Part shown: piece by piece, positions 49,958-63,154 of the stretch | Position numbering within the stretch: position 1 is the first letter of the stretch | How the letters are laid out: every line of letters begins with the position of its first letter | Assembly (NCBI GenBank): GCA_028551475.1 | Contig: CM052359.1 | Span: 20,213,583 to 20,277,582, forward strand | Direction of reading: 5' to 3' | DNA length: 64,000 nucleotides | From: Casuarina equisetifolia | Lineage: Eukaryota > Streptophyta > Magnoliopsida > Fagales > Casuarinaceae | Notes under the pieces: model-generated | Seen by the model: only the letters and a program-made list of their open reading frames with translations | What the model was told of the DNA's origin: nothing | Databases searched by the model: none | Translations under genes and position numbers: made by a program

Positions 49958-52900
49958 GTTATCTTTTGTAAAGAATAGTAAAAGATTCTCTCACAAATAA
50001 TAAAGTGGGGTTCAAGTTACCCGTTTGTATATGATTATGTTATATTTTGCAAGGAATAATAGAAGATTTTCTTACAAAGAATAGAGTAGGCTTTATGTCA
50101 GAACACTAATATCAATAGTGGAGTTCATATAAAAATGAGAATGCTCAAATCAAAACTATATTCTAAAGACAAAACCAATAATTTAGACTACAATAAAGAA
50201 ATCCTCCCTTCACATAAATTATGTCCTTTTAAAGAGGAAAAAAAAAACTTAATGGATTTGACCAACTTGATTTAAAAAACTTTGGGCTTGACATATAAAG
50301 CCAAACCCATAACATAATGCGATTAACCAGATTATTTTCCTTGAAGTCAAAGATGTTTGCCGGATGCTATTCCGGAGCTAGGGCGGCAAACTTTTTTTTT
50401 TTTTTTTCGGGCCTGCATAAAAAGAAGAAGAAAGATTTTTAATACGTCGAATCATGCATGCAATGGAAATTCGTTGTCACAATCCAACAGAAATCAAATC
50501 CATCCTTCTTTAGAAGACAAGACATGAAGTAGGGTGAAGCCAAGGCCAAGTGACGTCACCCATGAGGTTGCAAGGTGCTTTGGGCGTGCAGAGACCTATA
50601 AAATAGCAACTAATCTGCCCACAGTCAAATGGGTTTGCCCTCTTTGTCTTTTTCGCTTAAAATATATGACTGCACTTTGGTGAGTTGGCTGACGGACCAC
50701 CTTGACTAATCTCCGTGGCAAGCAAGCGTGGTTTGACACGGCATTGAGCATCCCCTCCTCGACGGTTGATTTCTTTCTAGAAACTGAGTGATTAGGATCG
50801 ATTTCTCAAATGCTTTTTTGTTTTATTTTTATTTTTATTTACATCCTTGACTGCCTTACTCATTAATATATCCTATAAAGTTGTTTATGTTGTTCTACGC
50901 ATAAATAATAACCTATAAAAATATTGTTTCAAATTAGAAAACGTGTAACAAAATTACTATAACTAGTGTATAAGGGTTTGAAAATCCTTTCTTTTCGGCC
51001 GCATATGAAAAGAAATGAAAATTCATCGCTGCGAAATCATCAGGTAAGGAGACAGTAATCGTGAGTAAAGAATAATCAACCAAATTTTGTTAAAGTTTAT
51101 AAGTGAATAAAAAGAAACAGTATAAGTGTTCTATGAAGATTGTTACAGAATATCTATCTTGTTTTTATGGATTTTTATTTCCTCTATTTTGGAGAATCAG
51201 TTTCTAATTACACTTGTTCTTTTAATTTTTTAGAACAAATTTAATTTTTCTTTGCCACACATGATGAGTATCCATTCTTCTCAATGGGTTGTAAGGAAAG
51301 AGAATCCGTCGTCACAAAGTAGAAAGTGAAGATGGACCTCTACCCATTCTCCCATTTAGTGCTTTTTTTTTCTCTTTTTTTTTTTGGGGGGTGGGGGGGG
51401 GGGGGGTTTCTTGCTTGTTCTTAATGCTTTAGTCTTTTCATATTAGTTTAATACGTACAAATCTTCATTTGCCATATTTGCTATTAAGAATAAGATGTGT
51501 TATATTTTATAAAAAAAAAATTAATCGACATTCAATTTAAAATTTTAAGATATTAAATGAAAGAAGTCATATTTTTATAAATTATTTTTAAAATTTTTAT
51601 TTTTATTATGTGGATCTTAACACAACTCTTTTATTATAAGTATGAAACAATACTTTCTATAAAAGATTTTTATTTATTTAATGCATCTTTTTACCATAAT
51701 AGTGTAATTTATATCATCTTGTTGTGCCACTCTTCATATGAATTTCAAACTTACCTACATTGATAGTGATGCTAAATGAAAATTGAGCTTTGATACCATA
51801 TCAAATTTTATGAAGAATTATTTATATTTAACTTAAAATTTTAAGATATAAAATAAAAAATATATTTATTTATAAATTACTTTTAAATTTTGTATATTTC
51901 CACATGAGACCAATTTAACATGTTCTTATACATAAACTCATAGATTAATGAAATTCAAAACCCATCTTTTATTGACAGCAAGCCAAAATGAGGAGTACAG
52001 GAGAATTTCCCTAAATTGTCAAGAAAAACTTGAAAAACGAGCACAAGCGCGTAAGGGTTTGAACTTTCTCGACTATTTTATAGGTGCTCCTGCAGGGAAA
52101 CATGCTTTGAATTGAATTTGCTCAACTAACATAATCTTTCCTTGCTTGGTAAAGAAAATACGTCTCAAAATAAACTCTTCCGCCATTTGCCGAAACTTTC
52201 AGGTCAAAATGGTCGGTGCACGAAACGTGTAGGTTTTTTGTTTAATATAATAGATTTTTCCGATGATGGTGAAACATCTTGGAAGTTCCGACTTTGACAC
52301 GAGTAAATCTTCTTTAAAAAACTATGGCCAGTGACCAGCTTAGAATTGGTCTTCTGTAATGGAGCTCAAAGATGTTCATTTTATCTACTAAAGTTACTTC
52401 TGCTTCATTATTTGCGTAAACTTTTCGGGTCCACACGGTATGGGATAAAGAAAGACACGACCCCGCTCTTTTTCCGTTTGGCAATAAGATATTAAATCGA
52501 GGCAGGAAAAGTCAAGAGGAGAAGAAGAAAAACAGGAATCTATGAACAAATCCCTGTTTTCTTCCCGGCATGATTGTCCTCTCCAAGATTATAAATCAAC
52601 GAGTATCAAACAAAATAGTCCTTGTTAGATTTGTCGAGAAGAAAATCAACACTAGAAACAAGGGAGTGATTGCACGAGTGACGCTTCTATGAAAGGAAGA
52701 TGGTTTCGAAGTGTTCGCCTACGAAGAAGTTAATAAAGTAGGTGGAAGCTACTCTGAACAAAATTTTCCTCTCCAACTGCGGGGTCCTTCTAGCTACTCT
52801 GAACAAAAACACGTCTACGTTACTCTCTTACCTTTTCTTAGAGAGATAATGACGTACCCCTTGTGGGTCTGTCCTGAAGCTCAAGTTGTTCTCCCAATTT

Positions 52901-55010
52901 GTAAATGTGAAAGTGTCACGAATTCAATTATTAAACTAAAATGTTGGTACGACGGATTCAATATCATTTAAGAACCATAACATTCTATCATGCTCCGCAG
53001 CAAACATTTTCAGTGACCTATCTTTCCTAGTTATGGCGGCTCCATACTGTCCTCACGCATTTAGGCACTCCTTTAGCATGCTTAGTACCATTTGAGGACC
53101 ATAACAGAATCACTTGTCCCATGGATGCCCTTCCTTGTCGCTAAAACAATTGTCTCCTCATTTGGATTTTTACCTTCGTGGGCATATGCTTTGGCATGTT
53201 GGACTTAAACTGAGAACTATCCAAGCTACTGGGATCAAGTTTCCTCTGCCAACAAATCAAATATTCACCTTTTTATGAACATTTGCGGTTCTCTTTACAT
53301 GTAGAAGCTTTTTTCTCTCGTGCCTTGTAGAACATTCATACAGTTGCTAGCTATGCTGTCAACATACAAGTGCCTGCAGATCCTGTAGACGATTCAAATC
53401 TACCGAAATTTGTAGCTTTCCTTTCACAGATCAGGTCCTAACTGGTGGGACTAAAATGTGCTACGTTCTTGTTTACAGCAAGCATTTGGGGAAATTAAAA
53501 ATTAAAATCAAAAAGTCTCAAGTAACATCTATTACCAACTAAGTCGAGTATTTACCAATAATTAAAAACTGATTTTGTAAATAAGAAAGAACAGTCTAAT
53601 AGAAACTACAATTGCTTGAGGAATATATGCAACAGCAAACATGTTGGAAGAACCAATGTGGCATTATATCTTCAAGATACCTACATTCGTTAATGATAAT
53701 AATTGTGTGATTAAATAATGACCACATAACATTATAACTTATAAATTCGTGTGCTCTCAAATTGAACAACGTTTAAATATATGTATTTTTGTTAGAATGT
53801 TCAAGAATACGCATCTTGACTTATTCCCTTATCTTTATCATGGAATTCAAGATTGTTCCGCACTGATTTTCTAAATTTGAATTTTCGGCAGTTGTAGTGG
53901 CAACAGCATGGTGACATAAAAAACTTCAGTAACATCGAGGTCGAAACACCATTTCACAACTCCTATAACATCGAAATCAGAAGAGCGTCATAATAATTGT
54001 AAATATCAAGCGAAACAATGAAAGAAGGTGCGTTTTGGGTAGTAGAATATTTATAAGAAGGACGTCGTTCAATACAAAGAGGAAAACCTTACTTTGCCCC
54101 ATTCAGAGTAGAGATAGAGGGTTTCACCACTCTCTCTAATGCATGCATGCAGTCATTTGAACGTTTGAAATCGGTAGAAGAAACTTTTCTCTTTCTATTT
54201 GTGATTATACTTGTTTCTCTTTTCCTAAACCTAGCAATCTTTACGAATACAGTTTCTAAGTTATTTATTACACTTGAAATTTTCTTATAATTTCCGAATT
54301 TAGATTGGATATTTACTTTTGTTGAAAATTTCCTCAATATCATTAATCATTGTGTAAAGCAATTGCTAATATACTTTAAACATAATATCTACTCATCGAA
54401 CTATAATTTACCTTAAAAAGAAGTTTAAATTAGTTAGAACCTAATTCAATACCCATTTCTTTGGTTGCCTAAAGTCTTATCAGATACCAATTAGTAAACC
54501 TGAGAATTCCCAATTAAAATAAACACCCAGTGACGAGGTTACAGCCCCTATTAGGCCCATCACAAAGCCGACGACTTATGAGTCCATGGGTCCATGGGTC
54601 CAGGGCCTTGCTAAAAGTGTTTGGGTATTCTTTTTGAACAAAGTTTTCATTCTCAACAATTAACCATTCATCCTATGTTGAACAGGGAGACTTTGCGCCG
54701 CACTTTAGCGCCTTCCTTTTGTTCCTCCACTGAGTGGGGAATGCAACGATTAGAGTGACTGTCTTCTTCTTTTGCTTTTAATTTTACCTTAATTTATTTT
54801 TATCCTATTAAGAAAGACCTCTTAATAATTTTAATTAAAAAGTCCAAAGACCTATTCTTATATGTCATTGTTATTAGGTGCGAACCACTATAAATATCAT
54901 GGACTTAGGTCTCATGAGAGGTTAATCCAAAAGGAGTAATCAAATTCTCTTATATGACAAAATCATATAATTTACTTTTTCAACTTAAAAAAATGAAGAA
55001 TGTTACATAA
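49958..55010. other. Intergenic, no gene seen
   Basis: Gene-poor AT-rich DNA. Items noted: poly-T near 50391; tgacgtca at about 50551 with a TATA-like ctataaaatag near 50598 but no gene after it; a G-rich run at 51386-51406; repeated aattttaagatat motifs at 51540 and 51838; and a 17-base repeat (agctactctgaacaaaa) at about 52747 and 52792 inside a meaningless open frame. Confidence 0.45.
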
Positions 55011-55014
55011 ATTT

Positions 55015-55200
55015 TTTAATATTAAAGGTGGGTGTTGTCCCATATTAAAAGTGTAAAAATTGATCATTGAACTTATAAGTGATGAGATTTCCTCATTTAA
55101 TATCTTAAAGTTTTGAGTTGGACTCTCACATTCTAATATGGTATTAAAGTCAAGGATAAGCCTCTGCTTTGTAATTCCTATCCTGAAGTTAGGTTTCAGC
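55015..55200. repeat. LTR-like repeat scrap, copy 2
   Basis: Matches 39165-39310 (ttaaaggtgggtgttgtc, attaaaag, cttataagtgatgagattt). It is followed near 55139 by tggtattaaagtc, which resembles a decayed copia primer site (tggtatcagagcc). A partial third copy starts near 55238. Probably a decayed LTR end with no coding part left. Confidence 0.55.
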
Positions 55201-58200
55201 ACTTGTAATATTTACGTCAGTATACAAGTAAGGGAAAGTGTTAAAAGTAAATGTTATTCTATATTAAAAGTGTGAAAATGAAGTATATATACAACAAAGT
55301 CTCATCGTGCAGACAGCCAAAAAACGCTGTAGTAAGTGCAGGAAAATAGATTTTAACGAACCACCAATAATTGCAGGTTTGTTAACTCTTAGTTCAATCA
55401 TGTAATCAGACTTGCCACCAGAAAATTACAGCCAAAGACATTCAAGTTAGGGGAATTGAATCAGTCAGAGACTAGAAAGTGGGTCAGGTAGACCATAAAA
55501 CGACATGCCTTTTAATTAATATATGACTGAAATGCAAAAAGGAATCTCTTTTTCTGTCTTTCTCAACAACTACATGTATTTTAAAGCCGTTAGACAGGAT
55601 TATGATAGGTACCTTTCTGATCATTCTTCCAACAATAACAGTAACGATAAAATGAAGAATTAGGATGGTCCATATGTTATTTAAAATGTTTATGCTACAG
55701 CTTCTAATGATCATACACATGGGAGAAAAATAGAAAAAGAGGCTAAGTCAAAATGACAAAAGAGGCAAAGTCAAAATTTCAAAAGCTAATAAAAATAAGT
55801 AATTAATATAACACATGAAATGCTGTACATATGAATTTGTCAGCCTCTGTCTTCTGCAAACATCAAGATAAAAATGAAAACATTTTAAAGATGAGAACAT
55901 GGAGCTTACAAGTTCTAACCTGCCTTGGGATTGATTTCAGAAAAAGAAAAAAAAAGAAAAAGAAAAAAAAGAAAAGGTTAACATCAACGGTAAGTTTCAA
56001 GTTTTTCTATACGACAAAGTAAGAGGCTTCCAGAAGAAAAAGAAAAATGAAGAAAGTGACAAAATGGGGCATCTCCAGGCATGGCTGTCAAAGAAGGCGG
56101 CCAAAAGACCTGGTCTTGTTCCTGTTCCTGTGGACCAATCAGCCGCAGATGTCAATAGAGGACCATTTAATTATTGGATTACTCTATCCTACCCAGCTTG
56201 TAAAGCAGGTTTTGACCCCAAAAGTTTTACGCGTTGCCCAAATATTGTGTTTACTTAATCACACGCAACTCCGTTAAAATAAAAAAATAAATTTACTGTT
56301 TGACTATCTAAAGATGAATTATAATATTTTAACGGAGCAATTTCTTCCTACTCCTACTCGAGTTGGGACAACAAAATGTTTAAAACCCAACTTGCTGTCT
56401 CTTGAACCCGAACATTTTCTTCGAAACACCGCATGACTTTAGCAGCATTGCTTGAATCCTTCATCGTTTCACAGGTATCTATGCACAGAAATCCCCTTCA
56501 TGTAAAAAAAAGATGGAGTTTGGAACAAGTTGCTGCTCCATCTACTCCTTTCAAAGTTGTCTCCGTGTAGCGACAATCAAAATATCCAATCTTACTGAAG
56601 TCTTTTGTGTTACTTCTTTCTGTTAGGGTAGGCTATGGAACATGCTTCATTTCGTCGAGGTTGGAACCTTCAATGGATCGGTAAAAGGATCTCTTAAGGA
56701 AAAATACATTGTATATCTTCAATTTCTTTTTATTTTTATTGTCATTCTTTGGGATAAACGTGATATAATAACACGATTTTTTGACATGCTTAGAATATGT
56801 TATTAACATTCATTTTTTTAACATACCTGTCATTGGTATTACTTAGAGAAGAAGCTGCTTAGAAAGTTGTCAATTGACACTTTTATCATTGAAAATTGAC
56901 TAAACAAAAAATATATATCATATGATCAAGACTCATAGTTTTAATTATCTGGGTTGAGCGCTAATATATCTTCCTAACACAAAGTAAAAGTTCTAAGACT
57001 ATAAGACAGTCTTCCTAAAGTTTATAGTCCATGAACCTAATATTTGACTAAGTCAAATTCTTAACTTGGATTGCATTATTGTGCTTTTTCATAATTAGAA
57101 AATATAGTTTTCACTTTTTATTGAGGAGAAATACATTGCATATCTAGGAAACTAGTTCTATGCAACAGATTCTTGTCTAAAATAGATTGATTATTTGGCT
57201 TGGGAATAGACCAATTGGATGATACCCTAGGGGTGGTTACTAGTATATTTGGATTGTTTAACTGAATTAATCAAATGGCATCATTATTTTTGTCATTGGC
57301 TTTCATTTTTCATTTTCCAATAAAGTCGTATAAGTTTATATCATATTAGGTATTTCTTTTCTTTGCACATATGAACTTATCATAGCCAGATACAAGTAAT
57401 AATACATGAAACATCCTTTACATAACAATATTTAAAGATCTAATTACAAATCAATTACCAGAAAATATAAAATTTTGGAGTTTTATAATTATATCTAGTC
57501 CTTATGAGACAAACATCATGGTTTCGTTCCTGTGTAGAAAAGCATGTAGGTTCAACTGTTACCTACTACTTCATGCAAAATATTAAACTTTAAGATCTTG
57601 CTTTCAAAAGATTAACCCTTGGTAATTAATGACATTTTTAGCAATAAAAAACAGTCTAAGGTTTCTAGTTTACCAAATAGCAAAGAATCTAGGCTTCAAA
57701 TTGATTTTTATAGTATAAGATGACAAGTCTTCATTAGTCAAAGATCCTTCTCCCACAATTGTACATAATCCTCAATATGAACCAGAAAGTAATTATAACA
57801 GGAGCAATACTTTTAAAATCCTTTTGTTGGTAGGTAGCTTGGTTGTAGTTGGGAAAATATTTTCTGCATACTTCTTGCAAACATGTCCCATACAAACCTG
57901 CTACTTGTAGCAATAATTATTTTTCACCAGTTCTGATTAAATAATTAGATTATGCAAGATATCCGAGTTAGACGTTCAAGATAAGTATGCAAGATATGTG
58001 AACAACGTTAACCTTAAACTTGACGGAGAGATTGTTATCCATCCACATTCAATCCAAGCTCTACATATATTTTCGCTTTCTTAATTCTAGAACCTAACCT
58101 GCGCTTTCCTCATCCCTAGTCTATAGCTCTTTTAAACTCAAGAAAAGGAATATTTAGCACGGTTTAATTTGGTCATTCTATTCCAAAGTTTACACCATGA

Positions 58201-59015
58201 ATACAGAGACTTCATTCGAATTTTAATCATGCCACGTCAAAATACTAAGTCGGTTTAGCCATTTATATGAAGTAAACAGGCAATATAGGATCTAAGTTTA
58301 GGTGCTCTAGCATAGAGATCTATGAATATTAAACTTCAACATGGCATCCCTTAGAGTTTAAATTATGGAGGAAAGATCCTGATAATGGAAAATTAGTCAT
58401 CATCCAACGAAAGGGAAGAGGATTAGGTGGTAAACTTTTTATGACTTGACAACATCTCCTTTTAGGATTTTTTTTTTTCATGTTGCTTTGACAAGCATGT
58501 CCGTTTTGACTTTAACCACGTTCCTCTCTTTTCCACAACAGCCCTAAACATTGCTTACTGACAAGGACTTAAATTCATCACCCAACAGTAATATCGTGGT
58601 TAATGGTGCACGCTACCCTGTTTTCTGCCCCTGGAAGAAATGACCTTCATCCGTCAATCTGTCAATCTCTTGTCGGGAAAGTAAGGAAGGGCAACTACTT
58701 ACGAAATAGTGGCCTCCAGTTTCTTTTAGCCCTTCCCTTGAGTGAAACATTAATCTTGGTACGGATGTTTCTTTATTTCAAATCTTTCTCACCTATAGAG
58801 GGATTGCTATTAATTTGCGTACTACCCAACTCTTAAAATTAAACGGTATTCTTCCGTTAGTGTTTAATACTCGAGTAATTATCCCATTTAAGACATTGAT
58901 TCACTGACTTCCTTTTTGGAGAAAGAACATGATTAGCAGAACTTTGCCTCTGACTTTAGTCCCAAAGGCCTACTTTCATGTTCACCGTCACGTTTCTGGG
59001 AAAAGGAAGTAAGTT

Positions 59016-59051
<36 letters not shown>

Positions 59052-60455
59052 TGGCATCAAGTCATACTCAAAATCTGTTCACAAACCTAACTTTGATTGG
59101 AAGGCTTGGCTGCTATTTCATACAGCCCCGTTCCGCTTCCATCCCAACGTTACCACCTAACAGTCGATACCACGCGATCCTTGACATGGCTTTTAACCAA
59201 GCCAGAGCAATGTTTAATTTGTGAAGTGACATGAAATTTTATAGTATATATATTTGTTTGACTCAAAATCTGTTCACAAACCTAATTATTAGCATTGTTA
59301 ATGGAGTTATTATCACTTCCTATACCTTTCTCGTTTAGTGTTAAAAAAAAAAAAGCATAACAAAATCAAACATCGATTTTACTTCGATTATGGACAAGTA
59401 ATGCAAACTAAGCATATGAATATCACCATTTAGTTCCTCCGTTCTATTATTCTTTGAAGCAACTGCAGATCCTTGCGCCTTGCTAACATTTTCGAAGCAT
59501 TCATTTCCTGGACGCGGCCACTGTTGGTCCGGAAAAAGATTATGACTGCGTGGAATTGCATGATGCAGTAAAACGTAGGGCAGCGAGCGGAGAAATCCGT
59601 CCATTGTCATTTGCGACTCAGAAAATTCTGAAAGTAGTCGTGTTTCCTAACTACTTGGGTCCCTCTTATGATTGCGAATCGTTCGACGTCATTTTTTTTT
59701 GACATTAATGTCTTGGTCAACTCTCTCTCTCTCTCTCTCTCTCCTGGAAGACGACACTGTTCACACAGCCTGCATAACAATAGAGTAACAAAAACAAAAA
59801 GAGCAGAACAAAGGAAGCCACTTTTTCCGTCTGAACATCAAGACTTGAGGAAACCTCTAATTCTCAAAGGCTGCATTAAAGTACATTTTGTGTTTTGTTG
59901 CCATCTTTTCGGTCATAATTTGTACAAATTGTATGCCATGAAAGGTTGAACACAAATGGGGACTTGTGGAAAGTCATTTAACACGCTAATGTTCTTTTGA
60001 CCGTATCTTTGGCACATTATTTTCTTGCGGCGTTTTTCAATTATCTTTAAATCAAATGGTGTCTTTCCTATATTATAAGAACACAGCGGGAGAACCACCC
60101 ATTCCAACATAAGTGAATGACATTCACCTCAAAAGAAAAGAGGAAAGTGATCGCAAGACTTGGTATTTTGTTAGAGCATAAGCAAGATATTGAATCTTTT
60201 CTTTCTCTTTTTTTTTTTTTTTTTTTAGCTATGCATGTCCTAGTTAATTTTCTAAGGGGTAAAATCGACGCCTAATTTGCTCAAGCAGGTCATTTCATCG
60301 GAAGGCATCCTTTCGAGTACGATCCTACTCGACAACTAGAGCCAGGCTGTTCATGAGGAGTATGCATAATTAAGAAAACCACAGATCTGCTCAGAACTTA
60401 TATTACAGAGAGTAAAGTGGTGGTGCAACGAAAAAGCTTTCACACACATCTAAAA
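55201..60455. other. Intergenic, no firm gene
   Basis: Gene-poor region. A purine tract lies at 55939-55976. A 64-codon frame at 56064-56258 has a protein-like composition but no family I know. An AT dinucleotide microsatellite sits at 59020-59048 and a TC microsatellite at about 59721-59744. No tRNA or transposon termini were recognised. Confidence 0.45.
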
Positions 60456-61660
60456 CTAAGAAATCTCACGAAACAAAGGGTCCTCGAGGAGAAGTTCAGG
60501 CCAAACAAAAGCAGACGCTCCTCCAAAGCTTGAAGTACTGCAAGCATCGCCTAAATTGCTGATGGAAGTGTCTGTCACAGGCGGAGCCACAGAGGGAGAT
60601 GGAGTACTCGAGGATGAAGCAAGCCACGGAGAATTGGGAGCGTTTTCCCCTTGGCTAAACGCTGTTAAGTCAGCAGCTTGAACCATATTTTCAGTGTCCA
60701 ATGGTGTTTGATAGTTGCAGGAGGTTTGGAGATCAGGCAAATGAAGGAAGGGGATTGAATCATGGACTGGTTGAAGGGTGGAAGTTCCAAGAGATGACGC
60801 CGGCGTATCCAACTGGGGTGAACTCAAACCTAAGTGATCTTTACTTGAAGAAAGTGAGTTCAAAAGGTTAATAGTATCCATGTCAGAGAAACTACTTAAG
60901 TTATTCGTGGCAGCTCCACTGGCAGCTACAGGTTGGAGGAGAAATTGTAGGTATTGAAGCCTGGCCATTTGAGCAGCCTCTGCTTGCAGTCTCACAGCCT
61001 GTTCTTCCCATGATTGGTTGTCTATAATCTCTTTCAAATTAGCCAGTGCTATAAGGTGAGGCAAGCTTGAGAAGATATCGGTTCGAGGCCGGTGGGTCAT
61101 GGGATCAAAACCCATCTGGATAAGTTTTTTCTTCAGATGGGTATTCCAGAAATTCTTGATTTCATTGTCCGTCCGACCTGGTAGGTGACCTGCGATTGCC
61201 GACCATCTGTAGAGGAGAAAAAGAGAGAGAGAAACAAGAAAATGTTATAGACTAGGTATAACTACTAAGAAATGAACTTTTCCAGTTAAGAAGATAAATA
61301 TTGGTGAAATTACTTATTGCCAAGAATGGAATGGAGATTCAGAATTGTCTGCTCTTCTTCTTGGGAAAACTTCCCTCTCTTGATGTCAGGCCTTAAGTAG
61401 TTCGTCCATCTTAATCTGCAACTCTTCCCACATCTGTTCAGCCCTGTCGAAAAAACACAAAGAAGATTAACTTGAGAGAGATACAAAGAAAGAGACTAAG
61501 GGACCTGGAAGCGGCATGGATCCTTACCTGCAAGCTTGGGAAGAGCTCTCCAGCTGCCATGTCCATGTTCTTGGATATGGTTCAGAAGCTTCTGATCTTC
61601 TTCAGGTGTCCAAGGGCCTTTCTTGAGGCCACTCTCGTCACAACAAGGAGGCCTTCCCAT
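60456..61660 (-). CDS. R2R3-MYB transcription factor, subgroup 24-like
   Basis: Three exons: 61528-61660 (133 bases), 61314-61443 (130 bases) and 60456-61206 (751 bases including stop), giving 337 residues. Exon sizes 133 and 130 are the classic R2R3-MYB pattern, with introns of 84 and 107 bases. Residues 1-20 read [21 protein letters not shown]2 (about 14-61) and R3 (about 67-112) carry the expected tryptophans, with the usual non-tryptophan first position in R3, and [16 protein letters not shown] is intact. The bHLH-binding motif of R3 is absent. The sequence after R3 ([20 protein letters not shown]) resembles the MYB39/53/92/93 group, some of which control suberin and root endodermis. That subgroup call is from memory of the family. 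Confidence 0.93.
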
Positions 61661-61778
61661 TTTGAGTTTGTCTTCTTGTTTTCTCTAGGAATTGGCTGCC
61701 TCCCTCAAATCCGACCTTTCTTAAGATCAAATTGCCTTCCACAAATCCAACCTAGAAACTCTAGTCTTCTAGGATGCA

Positions 61779-61786
61779 TATATATA
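61779..61786 (-). promoter_or_regulatory. TATA box candidate for the MYB gene
   Basis: TATATATA lies about 120 bases upstream of the start codon at 61660 on the minus strand, a normal distance for a plant promoter plus short leader. Confidence 0.5.
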
Positions 61787-61799
61787 GACATTTGCTCGC

Positions 61800-62915
61800 T
61801 TCCCTAGGCTTAAGCAAAACATAATTATAAAGGCAGTTGACGTGCCCGCTTCCCATTTGCCTGCAGAACAACTAGACCTTTCTTCTTCCTGCAATGACAC
61901 ATGTACCCTGCCTTTTCTTCCAGTGATTTCTTTTCTATAAATTGACTTGATTTTAGCTTCCTTTTCTAAATAATCTTAAATTGACCCTGATTTTTGGGTT
62001 TGTCGCGGACCCACCAACATTTTGCATCCAAACATTAGTGCGAGAGCTTGGCAAATCCCTTCTTTTGTTTCTCATCATGATCATACTGTTTGAAAATGTG
62101 CTCAGTGACCATTAAATATTAGGCATTCATGCATTTTAAAGCCAAAACAAGGCAGAAAACATTGTCGCGCAGCAATGCATTTAATAAGACGTTGAAGCAG
62201 CCTCTGGTCTCGATCATACGCTTTAAACTCTGGACCATTTGGTCTTAAAAACAAAATTCATAAATCTCTATAAAGAACAACAAAAGTTTCAACTACGAAA
62301 GAGTTTTGGTTTGAGACATGTGCTTCCATTTTTTTTTAATTTTCTCTTTCAGATCCTTTCTCATGTTCCATCGAGGAACTAAGAAGGATGACTTGATAAA
62401 GGTGACAAGCGAGGCCTCAATAGATATTGCAAGCATGGAACGCCATTGAAACAATATTAATCAGTCTATAAGAGAAACCATAAAAAGTGACAGTTCAAAT
62501 GTGTGAGGACAACATTGGGTTTCCAGAGTTGGTTAACTGATTAATTATCATGACATATTCTACTTCGAAGACAAATTTGGCCTGAACTGGGTGTCAACGT
62601 CAGGGAACAGGTGGCACGTCGCCGTTGATCATAGGGTCCATCCCATGCCATGCACGCAACAATAGCCCTATTTCGTCACTGATTGCATGGCTCTCATAAT
62701 CATTTTACGTATTTATAAGGATGGGTCCTCTTATGCTTTATGAAATTTCTGGCTGGATTACGCTGTAGACGTAGTGCCCACTTTCGAAGGTGTTTGGTTC
62801 CTGTCTAGGTGCACCGCTCTCTGCTGCTATGGACCTCACGAATCACACGTTGACAAATAATAATAGTGTAGAAGAAAGGATAGGGGAGGGAAATACAAAT
62901 GTTTGAAAGTATCTT
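61800..62915. other. MYB upstream region and spacer, no gene seen
   Basis: AT-rich DNA upstream of the MYB gene. No open frame with family similarity and no transposon ends found. Confidence 0.45.
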
Positions 62916-62917
62916 TG

Positions 62918-63154
62918 TTACCCGTCTTTAGGCTGCCATTTCACTTCTGCAACTACTTTGTCCCTACGTTTATCTCTTAGGGACAACATTATTGTTAGAT
63001 TAGGAACCATGGCGGGGAGCGATGGGGCTCCAGAATTTTTCATGAACCACCCTGCCAAGCCGAGGGGTTCACTTCGATATTCTTGCGCAGTTTGCACTGA
63101 GCAAATTAAGATCAGAAAGAGCAGAAGAAGACATTTATGAAGAGTATTTCTCAA
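62918..63154 (-). CDS. Candidate small secreted peptide, 78 residues
   Basis: The minus-strand frame begins MRNTLHKCLLLLFLILICSV, a textbook signal peptide (short basic head, leucine-rich core, likely cut near VQTAQ). The mature part of about 54 residues has PLGLAGWFMKNSGAP, a hydrophobic middle and a charged end (RDKRRDKVVAEVKWQPKDG). A TATA-like acttatatgaag lies about 40 bases before the start. I do not recognise the family, and it has too few cysteines for the usual cysteine-rich peptides. The signal peptide makes it more likely than chance, but there is no other support. Confidence 0.4.
   Translation of the reverse strand: MRNTLHKCLLLLFLILICSVQTAQEYRSEPLGLAGWFMKNSGAPSLPAMVPNLTIMLSLRDKRRDKVVAEVKWQPKDG

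Noticed and set aside
52711-52971. 86-codon plus-strand frame
   Set aside because: Contains a chance 17-base duplication and has no domain, signal or splice context.
59020-59048. AT dinucleotide run
   Set aside because: Ordinary microsatellite; no link to a gene.
61472-61807. 111-codon plus-strand frame
   Set aside because: Antisense of MYB exon 1 and its promoter.
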